NCBI RefSeq assembly: GCF_017562075.2
Contig: NC_054083.1
Coordinates: 30,847,558 to 30,911,557, forward strand
Direction of reading: 5' to 3'
Source of the DNA: Anopheles merus
Lineage: Eukaryota > Arthropoda > Insecta > Diptera > Culicidae
DNA length: 64,000 bases
Shown here: one piece after another, positions 1-11,984 of the stretch
Layout of the letters: each line of letters starts with the position of its first letter
How positions within the stretch are numbered: position 1 is the first letter of the stretch
Notes under the pieces: generated by a model
The model's database searches: none
Told to the model about the DNA's origin: nothing
Seen by the model: the letters and a program-made list of their open reading frames with translations, nothing else
Made by a program: the position numbers and the translations under genes

Positions 1-3000
1 GGCGGCAACAGCAATAGTAGCAATAGTCATATCAACAACAGCGGCAGCTCGACTACCAGCTCCTCCTCCAGCTCGACCACCAGCTCCAGCTCCTGTCTAG
101 ACAGTGCGGCGTCGCAGCTGCTGAAAGCGACCCCTTCCCCGCGGCTGCTAGTGGCACCCTCATCCCAGCAGCAGCAGCCAGCTGAGTACCATCATCACCA
201 CCACCACCACCACCAAACCGCCGACGAGGGCAAACCGGCGGTGGCGGTGAACGAGTTTAGCAAGACGATCGGGCAAAGCCTGCTGGGTTCTAGTCAAACG
301 CTGCTAGCAGGCGCCGCCGCCGGGAACGGTGGCGGCCTGAGTGTCAGTCTGCTGCCCGCCCTTCAGCAGCAGCAGCAGCAATCGCAACGGCCTACGGTGG
401 TGCCGGGTGGCGTTGGTGGACCGACGCCCGACGGTCCTGCGTCCTGCGAGACGGCACAGCACCATCACGATCTCATGGCCGCGACGGAGTCGCTTCTGTA
501 CGACTCGACCGACGACGATCACATTTCGTTCAGCAAGAACGGGACGGAGATATTTGACTACGATTGTGATTTCGATAACGAGGACGAGTTCAACTATCTG
601 GCGCGCAATGCGGCCGCCATACGAGCGGCGGAGGCAGCAGCGGCGGCGGCCGGTAACGGTATCCTCCCGGCGAGCGCATCGTCCGCTCCGGCTGGTTCCG
701 GAGTTCCGGGGGGTGGTGCGTCCGGTCCGGTGCACGCCAAAAAGCTCGTTTCGTTCAACAGCAACGTGAACGATTTCTTGCGCGTGCCGCCACTGCTCGC
801 CAGCTTCGGGCAGCACAGCAATCTACTGGCGTCGCACGGTGGCGGTGGCGGCGGCGGCGGCGGCGGCTTGCTTGATCTCGAGCTGGACGCGTCGCTGATG
901 AAGACGCGCCGCTCGAACAGTCTCACCACACCATCGACCCTGTCGGCGCTCGGCGTCGGCGGCGGCGAGCTGAGCGCACAGCAGAAGCAAAACAACGAAT
1001 GCCTGTCCGCGGAGAACCTGTCCAACCTGCAGCTGCTGCAGAACAAACCGCGCAGCTTCTCGCTCACGATGGAGAGCCCCCGGTCGTCGCTCGCCTCGAG
1101 CGGCTCGGACACGCAGCTGGACGACTACAAGCAGGGCGCCGGGCTGATGAAGCTGTACGGCGGCCAGCCGAACGTCGGCATGTCCAGCATCGCGCACTGG
1201 CTGAAGAGCCTGCGGCTGCACAAGTACGTGTGGCTGTTCTCGAACCTGACGTACGACAAGATGCTCGGCATCACGGAGGAGTACCTGCAGAGCCTGGGCG
1301 TGACCAAGGGTGCCCGGCACAAGCTCGCCATCTGCATCCAGAAGCTGAAGGAGCGGTACGGTACGCTGCTGCAGCTGGAGAAGGATCTGATCGGCGGGCA
1401 GAAGGCGCAGCTCGGGACGGTGCTGGAGGAGCTGACCAACATTGTGCTGACGCCGATGAAACCGATCGGCATGGATCAGCCGGAGGACATTGCGGGCCAG
1501 TTTGCCAAAGTGCTGGATTTAGGTAGGACGCACCCCCGGGAGTGAATCCGCTCTGGGTGGAGCGGAGTGACTTGTACACATACTTACTGTGGATGTCTTT
1601 TTCCCCCTTTTTTGTCCAGTTGGTTCGATCATCGTAATGCGACCGGTCTGTAGTCAGCAGGACGAAGAGTACCTGAACATTTTCCTGTGGATCGTCGAGC
1701 GCGCCCTGCACAACGACGCTTTCATTGCGCACTCTGCGCAGCTGAAGGACCACAAGTACAAAGTGTCAAAGATAAAGATGCAAATTGCGCCTAAGAGCGG
1801 TGGCCACTTTGCGAAGAGTGTGAACGTTGCCGGTCCGGGCATGAACAAGCCAAGGTAAATTGGGTAACTACGATGGTTGCCACTAGAATGCAGATTTCGT
1901 CGGAATCGATTCTCTTGCTCCGAAGTTTTTTTTTTAAATCAATTCCGGATAGTAGGTCCGGAATTAGTTCCGGATTCGGAATCGGCTCCGGAATTGGTTC
2001 CGAAATCGGCTTCGGAATCGCAATCGGCTCCGGAATCAGAATCGCCTCTTGAATCGGAATCGGCTTCCGAACCGGATCCGGAATCGAAATCGGTTTCGGA
2101 ATCAAAATCGGCTACGAAATGGAGACGGTTTCTGCATTTTCATAGGAATAGGCGTTTGGGTCCAATGTATTGCAAAGAATCAAAATTTACTTGTATTCAT
2201 CCATTTCGCTTCTGAAACTTTAAATTATTTCAATTCAAGAACTGATTCTTTCTGGATTCCATTCCTAATTCCATTTCTGGAGTCTATCCTAATTCCGTTA
2301 CCAGAGCAAATAGCGATTCCCAGGTCGATTCTGATTCCGGAGCTGAATCCGATCCCACAATCGATTCTCCGGAATCGGCTCCGGAATAGGCTCAAGAATC
2401 GGCTCCAGAATAGGGTCAAGAATCGGCTCCAGAATAGGATCCAGAATCGGCTCCGGAAATATTCCCAGCATCGAAATCGGCTCTCGGTTCAGAATTGATT
2501 CCGAACACGGAATCGGAATCCGGTAGGTCCGATTCCGAGCTCCCACCACTAGTTGCCACGCAAGAATCTTTCAGTTATGTCGACAAGAATAGTCACTTGC
2601 GCTATTGGCCGCTGGGTGGCGCTGTATACCTTTGACCGAATGTCGACATATTTTCCAAATTTGTTGAAAATCAATTTGAATTTGGATGTTTTCTTAAGTA
2701 TTCATATGTGTTTTGGTCTTTTTTGTAGATGGACAACAAACAACAAGCATAAGCCAGTGAATGTCAACGAATCGCAAGCGAAATCACATCGCAAAAGCTC
2801 CGTACCGTACTTTGTGCCGCCCGGCCATTTGAGCGCCGGTTCGCACCTACAGAGCGCCGCCCCATCGTCGCAGGTCATGGCGGGCCATCCATACTTCCAC
2901 CACGGTGGCACCGGAGGCGCCAGCTCGAACACGGGCGGCAGTACGGCCAACTACAACAAGAGCTCCTCCTACCCGAGCTTCGCCTCCACGCTGCACGGCG

Positions 3001-3497
3001 GTGGCAGTGGCGGAACCGGCGCTACCGGCAGTTCCATAAAACCCATCCTAAGCAACAACCCGTCCATGCAACAAACCACCCAACATCTCCAGCAGCAGCA
3101 GCCGCACCCCCACAAACAATCCACCCAACCTCCCACGCTACAGCCGCCGGCCATGCAGCATCCGAACTTTATGTTCCATCGGCACTCGTTGAGCAACATA
3201 ACGCATCATCACCACAATGCGAACCCGCCGCTCGCACCGCCGCCGGCCATCTTCCTGAACAGCCTTGGCGGTTCACTGGTGGCGGGCGAAAACCGTACCA
3301 GCGGCGCCAAGGTCGTTGATGGTGGTGGGCCGGTTAAAGGATGCGCCGGAATGAAGCAACTCGCAGCAGCAGCAGGTGAGCAGGTAGGCGACAGCGGCAG
3401 TAACAGCAGCAGTAGCAACCACAACAACAGTATCATTGATATCAACTCGCGGCTCGAGTTTCTCTGTCGGCAGATGACGGAGCAGGCGATTAATTAA
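1..3497 (+). CDS. smg: Smaug (SAM-domain translational repressor), 5' end outside the window; three coding exons
   Basis: Exons are 1-1522, 1620-1854 and 2729-3497 (stop TAA 3495-3497), giving 841 visible residues. The frame is open at base 1, so the start lies upstream; fly Smaug is about 1,000 residues. Splice sites fit: GTAGGA donor at 1523, TTTTGTCCAG acceptor ending 1619, GTAAAT donor at 1855, TTTTTTGTAG acceptor ending 2728, and the frame is kept across both introns. Visible residues 396-453 form the SAM domain (AHWLKSLRLHKY, then KGARHKLA at 436-443), whose basic loop in the Smaug/Vts1 family contacts SRE stem-loop RNA. A PHAT-like helical region follows, ending in exon 2. Exon 3 is rich in Ser, Gly, Gln and His and ends RLEFLCRQMTEQAIN, matching the conserved Smaug/SAMD4 C-terminus. 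Ser, His, Gln, Ala and Gly homopolymers fill the N-terminal part. Known family role: cytoplasmic repression and CCR4-NOT-linked decay of maternal mRNAs such as nanos. The identity is firm; exact exon borders are inferred. Confidence 0.93.
1930..2540. repeat. Degenerate hexanucleotide repeat (GGAATC/GGCTCC family) in smaug intron 2
   Basis: Most of intron 2 (1855-2728) consists of 6-bp units such as GGAATC, GGCTCC, GGTTCC and GAAATC, in two blocks of roughly 1943-2125 and 2250-2540. The start of the second block reads mainly in the opposite orientation (GATTCC, AATTCC), then returns to GGAATC/GGCTCC. As the period is a multiple of three, weak open frames appear on both strands; none joins the smaug splice sites, so I do not call coding sequence here. 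Confidence 0.8.
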
Positions 3498-6400
3498 TAA
3501 GTAGAAAGCGCAGGGTGAGTTTGTTGGACAACACCCGAATTGGTGATATATATATGTGAGGAACAGGTAGAGCTGTTAAACGCTGATGGAGTAAAAATGG
3601 GGTTTTAGTTATATTTGTGTAGCAATGTATAGAATGGTCAATAGTGAAGGTAACAAACAAATCGAACGACTCGCTCTAGAGAGGGAGAAAAGCAACGTGG
3701 AAAAATGGGGTAGAAAAAACTACTGATTCGCACCTTCTGTAAAGGCGCTCGATATGATGTGTGTGTGTGTGTGTGTTTATGTTTTAATGTGTATCGTATT
3801 TCTTCTCCAAGAGGGGACAGTAAGCAGTTGTTGTGTTTTTCGTGTTTAAAACTATTTCGTACGTACGTAGCCGACAATGCTGTAGGGCGCGAAGAAAATA
3901 CGTAGAGCAATTTTGTCGCAAAACCACAATGGTTAGGGCTCTACTACTACAAGTACTACTACTTCTACTACCTATTACTATATATACTTACATATATACC
4001 CCCTAGCGGGCGCTCACAAGACAATGGGTAGGATGGGCGGGGTGGGCGTGTGTAACAGCGCTGCGGACAATACTGCAGGCTGATCTTGATTAAGTTTGGT
4101 TTGAGTGGCATGTAGACGGACACGCGCTGTCCACCAGGTTATCTCCACGCTGTGGTGTGTAGGATAGCGTTTACCTGTTTTGATGTTGAACGTTTTTTGT
4201 GTTAAGCTTTTGTGTTAGCACAGTCACAGGGCAACCGCCACACAACGGGTGTTTGTCCCAGTGCGTAGAAACTGTTTAAAAAAAGAAGAAAATTATCTTT
4301 AAGTCAGTTAAGAAGCTAGGAGCAAGCGCACGCCCCACCTGCCGCCTAACGAAACGAGAGGACGTCTCCGAGTGAGGTACGATGAAGGATCGACAAACCT
4401 ACCGACCGAAGTCACGACGCGGGTATTCTGCAAAAAGTATTTATCTTGTTACGTTTTATTTTACCTTTCAACCAAAATCCCTCTTTGCTACAATTATTGT
4501 GTTTATCTTTTGTAAGCTTACATGTTGACGACATGCGTGCTGTAATACAGTGTTAATACATGCGGGCACAGTAAAAATGAAAAAGAAAAACCCTTTTGCT
4601 TTCTTGGTGAAAGATGATATAAAGCGCGGCGCCGCGTGTGTAATATTTGTGAGCATAATGTGATCAAGTGTTTATTTACCACAATGTGTGTATGTGTGTG
4701 TGTGTGTGTGTGTGATTGTTTTGTTTTGTTAAGGTTGTTTCATCTCGTGTTCGCTACCGTTTAGTACACACACACATACACACCCTCGCACACATACTAC
4801 ATGCAGCATTTTAGGTGTAATAAGTGGACGTGGAAGATGTATCGGATGCACTCGATATCATCGGTCTGAAATGAATGAAAAAAAGGCAAACCATATGCTG
4901 ACCATCGTTCGCAATTGAATGAAACGAAGCACATACTACCTATTACTAATATTATTAGAGGACAGCTACTAGCGGCGAAAGTGGACCAGGAATTAAACGT
5001 TGAACATACACGCGCGTAGAGCGATTGCTATGAGCATTAAGCGAGTTCGGGAGTGGTTAAACACTCGTCTCAACCTTTTAGACCGGTACAGACCGGTGCA
5101 GAAGGGACGTATATTTTCCTCTCTGGCTAGGTAGTGGATCATTATTCGTTGAACTACAAATTTTCTCTTAGGCTTTTTTTCTCTTCTTAATCTAAATTAG
5201 TAACATTAAGGGTAGCTTTTTTACAATGCGAGGAAGGAAGGGGAGGCTGTACAACTTTCAAAAACACAAATCTGAGCATAGCTTAACTCTTTTGAGCTTA
5301 GTAATAGCTGACACGCATTGGTATTTATTACAACTGTTCTTCAACGTAATCGTTAGTCTGCATCCTAGATGTTTACTGTTTATGTTTCTTTTTCTCCTTT
5401 ATTACAGCTAGCTACGTAGTAGAAGAACAAGAGTCTAGTGTTAGGAAGTGTTTTCCCACACATTCGTAGCGAGAATCTTCCGATTTCCTACCTTCCCGCT
5501 CACGGTACAAAAGCACACGCGTGTGTGGTTAGGTAGCATTTGTTCGTCAAAGTAAGTTGATAAATTGTTGCTTAGGTTTACCAGCTATAAAACAACATGA
5601 AATTGTTGCCAAATAGAGCCCATTAGGAGTAGTTGTAGTTGTGATTTGTTCCAGAGCCGGTATGTGTTTTTTGTTTTTTTTTTGTTCACCTGAGTACGTT
5701 GTGAACGTGTGTCCCTCTGCGAAAGAAGCGTCATAATTTGACCATTGTTGTGTCGGAAAGGATTAATTACCATAAAACAAATGGACACGCGGTTGTCTTG
5801 ATCATTGAAGATCAATATTTGCTACATAGGTATTATAGGCAGTAGAGTGCTGTTTCTCATGTTCTGTGAGACAAACGAACCTTACGCAGACCCTTCCACG
5901 CTCACGCAAATGTACACACCCATACCCTATATATATGGCTCGTCGCGTGAAGAATGTATGCGAAAAATGTTTGCTTACGGACATAGCGTGGGAAAAGAAA
6001 AAATACACGTACTCAGAAGAAAAATGGAACTAATAAGCAGACGGTTTCTGTACGGCGAGGAATGTTGTGCAAAGAAAAGTCGGAAACAATGTGGCGAAAA
6101 ATGGTTGTGAAGTGTATCTCGAAGGTATGAGGAGTTGATCGTCGTCTGTAGATCGCTCTTTAAAACGAAACGCAGCTACAGGAGCGGAAGGAAGGCTTCG
6201 GAGAATGAGTCATGTATTGCAAAAATAGTCGCTTAGCGACCACTCTTTAGAATATGTTAATAGTCGTTCTTCTTGTGCTACACTACTGTTTGTAAATCTC
6301 ATAATCGCCGTACAATTTGTTTTTTTATTCACCAATTGTAATTGTGTAACACATTTAAACGGTTTACCAGTTGTACCATGACACAACCAGTCACACAATC

Positions 6401-7764
6401 TAGCTGTTTTTTACATGTAAATCCTCTAGAAGATGTATCGTAAAAGAATGAAAGGAAGGGATGTCTATGTATGTTTCCCCCCTGATTCCCTGTCCCGGTT
6501 ATCCACACCAAACTGAAATAATCAGAGGGATCAGTTCGTTTTGGTATGCAAAACAAAACTACGTCACACTCTGTCTGAGTTGCAAAAAGTTGATCGCAAA
6601 AACGTTGTTTTAATTGTTTCTGTTTTCGGTTTGTATGCGACCTAACATAACACAATACCCTTTCTGTATAATTTAAAGCTACAAAAGCAAAACGATCTCG
6701 CCGTTACACAAAAAAAAAAAAAACACGCAGGGATTAAAAAAGAGATGTTGCGATCGCCGTTCTGATATGATTGTTATTTTTTGTACTAAATACATTTCGT
6801 TGCGGATCCAAATACGCAGTACGTGTGCCCGTTCCATGTTACCCCAAAACGATCTTAACTCTATTAGAAACTGGGACAAAAACATATATGTAAACAAATT
6901 TCCAATCCGTCGTGTTGTTACAAAAGAAAACGAGCAATTAGTGTAGTAAACTAGCTCTTTCCCGCATTTTTGTAGCACGGTTTGTTAAAAAATCGTACCA
7001 CTGAAGTAAACAAAAAACTATAACAAATATTTAAAAGGCAATGCTAAAACAGTAGTTGCGCACTTGCTTGCCAATCCCCCGTGTTGTAATCCCATGCAAC
7101 TAGCAGCCTAAGGGCAATGGACTAAGAAACTAACCGTAGTGGCGGAGAGAGATGGGGCAAGTTTGTTACAATTCAACCCTAATCTATAGAGTGTGCACAC
7201 TTTAACCAAGCACGAAGGCTATAAATGAGTAGGTCAAGGCAAAACGAACGATATTTGAGCGCGCCGGAGTGGGGTTTGGGCGAGGCCAATAGGCTCAACC
7301 GTGTAGTAAACATATATTTGGCAAGTACTTTTCCCGGTTTACCCTTTGTACAAGGATTGTGCACGCAAACGAACGGTGGATGATCGAAGCGAGGGTGGAA
7401 AAAAGAAGGCAGACGAAGAAGAAGATGATAAAAACGATCCGATTTTATGTAGTGAAGTTTTTAAAACCATTATCGAACGAAAATACATGAAAAAAGTATT
7501 TGAGAATATTTATTTTTCCAGCTGAAAAAAATGTTTTTGTTTTGTGAATTCACATTCTCACACATGAGAAAATTCCGAATCCTTGAAGTTTAATGTTATC
7601 TTTCAACAATCTGTATGTGGTAGGAAAGATCACATGATCGTACCTAGACTCCTATAAAACTGCAACAAAGACTACAACAAGATGTCATTACGTTTGTTAC
7701 ATTACGTTACGTCAGATCCTACTAGACATGTATCTGCATTATCCCGATATTCAAGAGACGCTTA
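3498..7764 (+). other. Probable smaug 3' UTR and downstream spacer
   Basis: There is no ORF of protein character after the smaug stop. The sequence is AT-rich and UTR-like, with TG/CA tracts at 3758-3776 and 4685-4714 and CTA/ATA-rich sequence near 3940-3990. By eye I found no canonical AATAAA before the transposon at 7773; ATTAAA occurs near 4993 and 6731, so the transcript end cannot be placed. Confidence 0.5.
4685..4714. repeat. (TG)n microsatellite
   Basis: About 15 TG dinucleotides with one interruption, in the presumed smaug 3' UTR. A CA-rich stretch about 55 bp downstream (4767-4785) could pair with it in RNA. Confidence 0.9.
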
Positions 7765-7772
7765 GATATATC
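7765..7772. repeat. Left target-site duplication, GATATATC
   Basis: This 8-bp sequence directly abuts the CAGCGGCGG left terminus. It recurs exactly at 30795-30802, immediately after the right terminus. Eight-base duplications are characteristic of hAT-superfamily insertions. The target is itself palindromic. Confidence 0.8.
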
Positions 7773-7985
7773 CAGCGGCGGATCTAACGGTAGGCAAACT
7801 AGGCGGTCGCCTTTGGCCCCGCCGATTCAGAGACCCTGTAGATCGGTAGTGTATAGTATGCAGTATGTTTAAAAGTGGACAGAGTACTAGTTCCTGGGGC
7901 CTCCGCGATTATGAACGTCGCCTGAGACGCCTGCGAACTTAAATGAGACTGGCGAATCATTAAGCACCCCTCCCCCCTCCCATCA
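7773..7985 (+). repeat. Left terminal region of the element (direct repeat with 30570-30728)
   Basis: It shares with the right copy, in order: CAGCGGCGGATCTAACGG, CCCCGCCGATTCAGA, GCATGCAGTAT-like sequence, AAGTGGACAGAGTAC, CGATTATGAACGT, and a C-rich CACCCC..CCTCC end, with small indels between. It also contains AGGCGGTCGCCT, a 5-bp-arm inverted repeat missing from the right copy. Confidence 0.85.
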
Positions 7986-7986
7986 A

Positions 7987-8036
7987 CACTTTTTGTTGAC
8001 AACAATTAAAGAAGCCCGCAATTGTCACAAAAAGTG
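7987..8036. repeat. Inverted repeat at the left edge of the satellite
   Basis: Arm 1 (7987-8007) begins CACTTTTTGTTG and ends ACAATT. Arm 2 (8020-8036) reads AATTGTCACAAAAAGTG. They are reverse complements apart from about 4 extra bases in arm 1. The second arm runs directly into the first satellite-like units. Confidence 0.75.
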
Positions 8037-8196
8037 CTGCGATTCCCACAAAAAGTGCTGCAATTGTCGCAAAAAGTTTTGCGATTGTCGCAAAAATTTA
8101 CGATTATCGCAAAAAGTTTTGCAATCGTCGCAATGAGATTTGCGAACGTCACAAAAAGTTTTGCAATCGACAATCGTCGCAAAAACTTTTTGCGAC
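8022..8196 (-). repeat. Degenerate, inverted-orientation satellite units and palindromic junction
   Basis: About seven diverged units read here as CGCAAAAAGTTTTGCGATTGT, the reverse complement of the main-array type (ACAATCGC-AAAACTTTTTGCG). The orientation changes at a perfect 21-bp palindrome at 8176-8196 (arms GTCGCAAAAA and TTTTTGCGAC around a central C), which is exactly one unit long. Confidence 0.75.
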
Positions 8197-11100
8197 AACC
8201 GCAGAAATTTTTGCGAAAATCGCAAAACTTTTTGTGACAATCGCAAAACTTTTTGCGAAAATTGCAGAAGATTTTGCGACAATCGCTGAAGTTTTTGCGA
8301 AAATCGCAGACATTTTTGCAAAAATCGCAGACATTTTAGCGAAAATCGCAGAAGTTTTTGCGAAAATCGCAGAAGTGTTTGCGAAAATCGCAGAAGTATT
8401 TGCGAAAATCGCAGAAGTGTTTGCGAAAATCGCAGAAGTTTTTGCGAAAATCGCAGAAGTGTTTGCGAAAATCGCAGAAGTTTTTGCGAAAATTGCAGAA
8501 GTTTTTGCGAAAATCGCAGAAGGTTTTGCGAAAATCGCAGAAGGTTTTGCGAAAATCGCAGACATTTTTGCGAAAATCGCAGAAGTTTTTGCGAAAATCG
8601 CAGAAGTTTTTGCGAAAATCGCAAAACTTTTTGCGAAAATCGCAAAACTTTTTGCGAAAATCGCAGACATTTTAGCGAAAATCGCAGAAGTGTTTGCGAA
8701 AATCGCAGAAGTATTTGCGAAAATCGCAGAAGTATTTGCGAAAATCGCAGAAGTGTTTGCGAAAATCGCAGAAGTATTTGCGAAAATCCCAGACATTTTT
8801 GCGAAAATCGCAGAAGTTTTTGCGAAAATCGTAGAAGTGTTGGCGAAAATCGCAGAAGTGTTTGCGAAAATCGCAGAAGTTTTTGCGAAAATTGCAGAAG
8901 TTTTTGCGAAAATCGCAGAAGTGTTTGCGAAAATCGCAGAAGTGTTTGCGAAAATCCCAGACATTTTTGCGAAAATCGCAGAAGTTTTTGCGAAAATCGC
9001 AGAAGTGTTTGCGAAAATCGCAGAAGTGTTTGCGAAAATCGCTGAAGCTTTTAGCGAAACTCGCAAAACTTTTTGCGAAAATCGCAGAAGTTTTTGCGAA
9101 AATCGCAGAAGTGTTTGCGAAAATCGCAGAAGTATTTGCGAAAATCGCAGTAGTGTTTGCGAAAATCCCAGACATTTTTGCGAAAATCGCAGAAGTTTTT
9201 GCGAAAATCGTAGAAGTGTTTGCGAAAATCGCAGAAGTGTTTGCGAAAATCGCAGAAGTTTTTGCAAAAATCGCAGAAGTTTTTGCGAAAATCGCAGAAG
9301 TTTTTGCAAAAATCGCAGACATTTTTGCGAAAATCGCAGACATTTTTGCGAAAATCGCAGAAGTGTTTGCGAAATCGCAGAAGTTTTTGCGAAAATCGCA
9401 GAAGTGTTTGCGAAAATCGCAGAAGTGTTTGCGAAAATCGCAGAAGTTTTTGCGAAAATCGTAGAAGTATTTGCGAAAATCGCAGAAGTGTTTGCGAAAA
9501 TCGCAGAAGTTTTTGTGAAAATCGCAGAAGTTTTTGCGAAAATCGCAGAAGTTTTTGCGAAAATCGCAGAAGTGTTTGCGAAAATCGCAGAAGTGTTTGC
9601 GAAAATCGCAGAAGTGTTTGCGAAAATCGCAGAAGTGTTTGCGAAAATCGCAGAAGTATTTGCGAAAATCGCAGAAGTGTTTGCGAAAATCGCAGAAGTG
9701 TTTGCGAAAATCGCAGAAGTTTTTGCGAAAATCGCAGAAGTTTTTGCGAAAATCGCAGACATTTTTGCAAAAATCGCAGAAGTTTTTGCGAAAATCGCAG
9801 AAGTTTTTGCGAAAATCGCAGAAGTGTTTGCGAAAATCGCAGAAGTGTTTGCGAAAATCGCAGAAGTTTTTGCGAAAATCGTAGAAGTGTTTGCGAAAAT
9901 CGCAGAAGTGTTTGCGAAAATCGCAGAAGTATTTGCGAAAATCGCAGAAGTTTTTGCGAAAATCGCAGAAGTATTTGCGAAAATCGCAGAAGTGTTTGCG
10001 AAAATCGCAGACATTTTTGCGAAAATCGCCCTCATTTTTGCGAAACTCGCAGAAGTGTTTGCGAAAATCGCAGAAGTGTTTGCGAAAATCGCAGAAGTGT
10101 TTGCGAAAATCGCAGAAGTTTTTGCGAAACTCGCAGAAATTTTTGCGAAAATCGCAGAAGTATTTGCGAAAATCGCAGAAGTATTTGCAAAAATCGCAGA
10201 AGTTTTTGCGAAAATCGCAGAAGTGTTTGCGAAAATCGCAGAAGTTTTTGCGAAAATCGCAGAAGTTTTTGCGAAAATCGCAGAAGTGTTTGCGAAAATC
10301 GCAGAAGTGTTTACGAAAATCGCAGAACTTTTTGCGAAAATCGCAGAAGTATTTGCGAAAATCGCAGAAGTGTTTGCGAAAATCGCAGACGTTTTTGCGA
10401 AAATCGCAGGAGTGTTTGCGAAAATCGCAGAAGTTTTTGCGAAAATCGCAGAAGTTTTTGCGAAAATCGCAGAAGTGTTTGCGAAAATCGCAGAAGTGTT
10501 TGCGAAAATGGCAGAAGTTTTTGCGAAAATCGCAGAAGTGTTTGCGAAAATCGCAGAAGTATTTGCGAAAATCGCAGAAGTATTTGCGAAAATTGCAGAA
10601 GTATTTGCAAAAATCGCAGAAGTTTTTGCGAAAATCGCAGAAGTGTTTGCGAAAATCGCAGAAGTTTTTGCGAAAATCGCAGAAGTTTTTGCGAAAATCG
10701 CAGAAGTTTTTGCGAAAATCGCAGAAGTGTTTGCGAAAATCTCAGACATTTTTGCGAAAATCGCAGAAGTGTTTGCGAAAATCGCAGAAGTTTTTGCGAA
10801 AATCGCAGAAGTTTTTGCGAAAATCGCAGAAGTTTTTGCGAAAATCGCAGAAGTGTTTGCGAAAATCGCAGAAGTGTTTGCGAAAATCGCAGAAGTATTT
10901 GCGAAAATCGCAGAAGTGTTTGCGAAAATCGCAGAAGTATTTGCGAAAATCGCAGAAGTGTTTGCGAAAATCGCAGACATTTTTTACGAAAATCGCCCTC
11001 ATTTTTGCGAAAATCGCAGAAGTGTTTGTGAAAATCGCAGAAGTATTTGCGAAAATCGCAAAACTTTTTGCGAAAATCGCAGACATTTTTGCGAAAATCG

Positions 11101-11984
11101 CAGACATTTTTGCGAAAATCGCAGAAGTTTTTGCGAAAATCGCAGAAGTGTTTGCGAAAATCGCAGAAGTTTTTGCGAAAATCGCAGAAGTTTTTGCGAA
11201 ACTCGCAGAATTGTTTGCGAAAATCGCAGAAGTTTTTGCGAAAATCGCAGAAGTGTTTGCGAAAATCGCAAAAGTGTTTGCGAAAATCGCAGAAGTTTTT
11301 GCGAAAATCGCAGAAGTGTTTGCGAAAATCGCAGAAGTGTTTGCGAAAATCGCAGAAGTTTTTGCGAAAATCGCAGAAGTGTTTGCGAAATCGCAGAAGT
11401 GTTTGCGAAAATCGCAGAAGTGTTTGCGAAAATCGCAGACATTTTTGCGAAAATCGCAGAAGTTTTTGCGAAAATCGCAGAAGTGTTTGCGAAAATCGCA
11501 GAAGTTTTTGCGAAAATCGCAGAAGTGTTTGCGAAAATCGCAGAAGTATTTGCGAAAATCGCAGAAGTGTTTGCGAAAATCGCAAAACTTTTTGCGAAAA
11601 TCGCAGACATTTTGCGAAAATCGCAGAAGTTTTTGCGAAAATCGCAGAAGTGTTTGCGAAAATCGCAGACATTTTTGTGAAAATCGCAGAAGTGTTTGCG
11701 AAAATCGCAGAAGTTTTTGCGAAAATCGCAGAAGTGTTTGCGAAAATCGCAGAAGTGTTTGCGAAAATCGCAGAAGTGTATGCGAAAATCGCAGAAGTAT
11801 TTGCGAAAATCGCAGAAGTATTTGCGAAAATCGCAGAAGTTTTTGCGAAAATCGCAGAAGTGTTTGCGAAAATCGCAGAAGTGTTTGCGAAAATCGCAGA
11901 AGTGTTTGCGAAAATCGCAGAAGTATTTGCAAAAATCGCAGAAGTGTTTGCGAAAATCGCAGAAGTGTTTGCGAAAATCGCAGA

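Noticed and set aside
151..1545. Smaug start at 151
   Set aside because: The codon there is GTG and the frame is open to base 1, so the true start lies outside the window; likewise the real exon ends at 1522, not at the stop codon in the intron.
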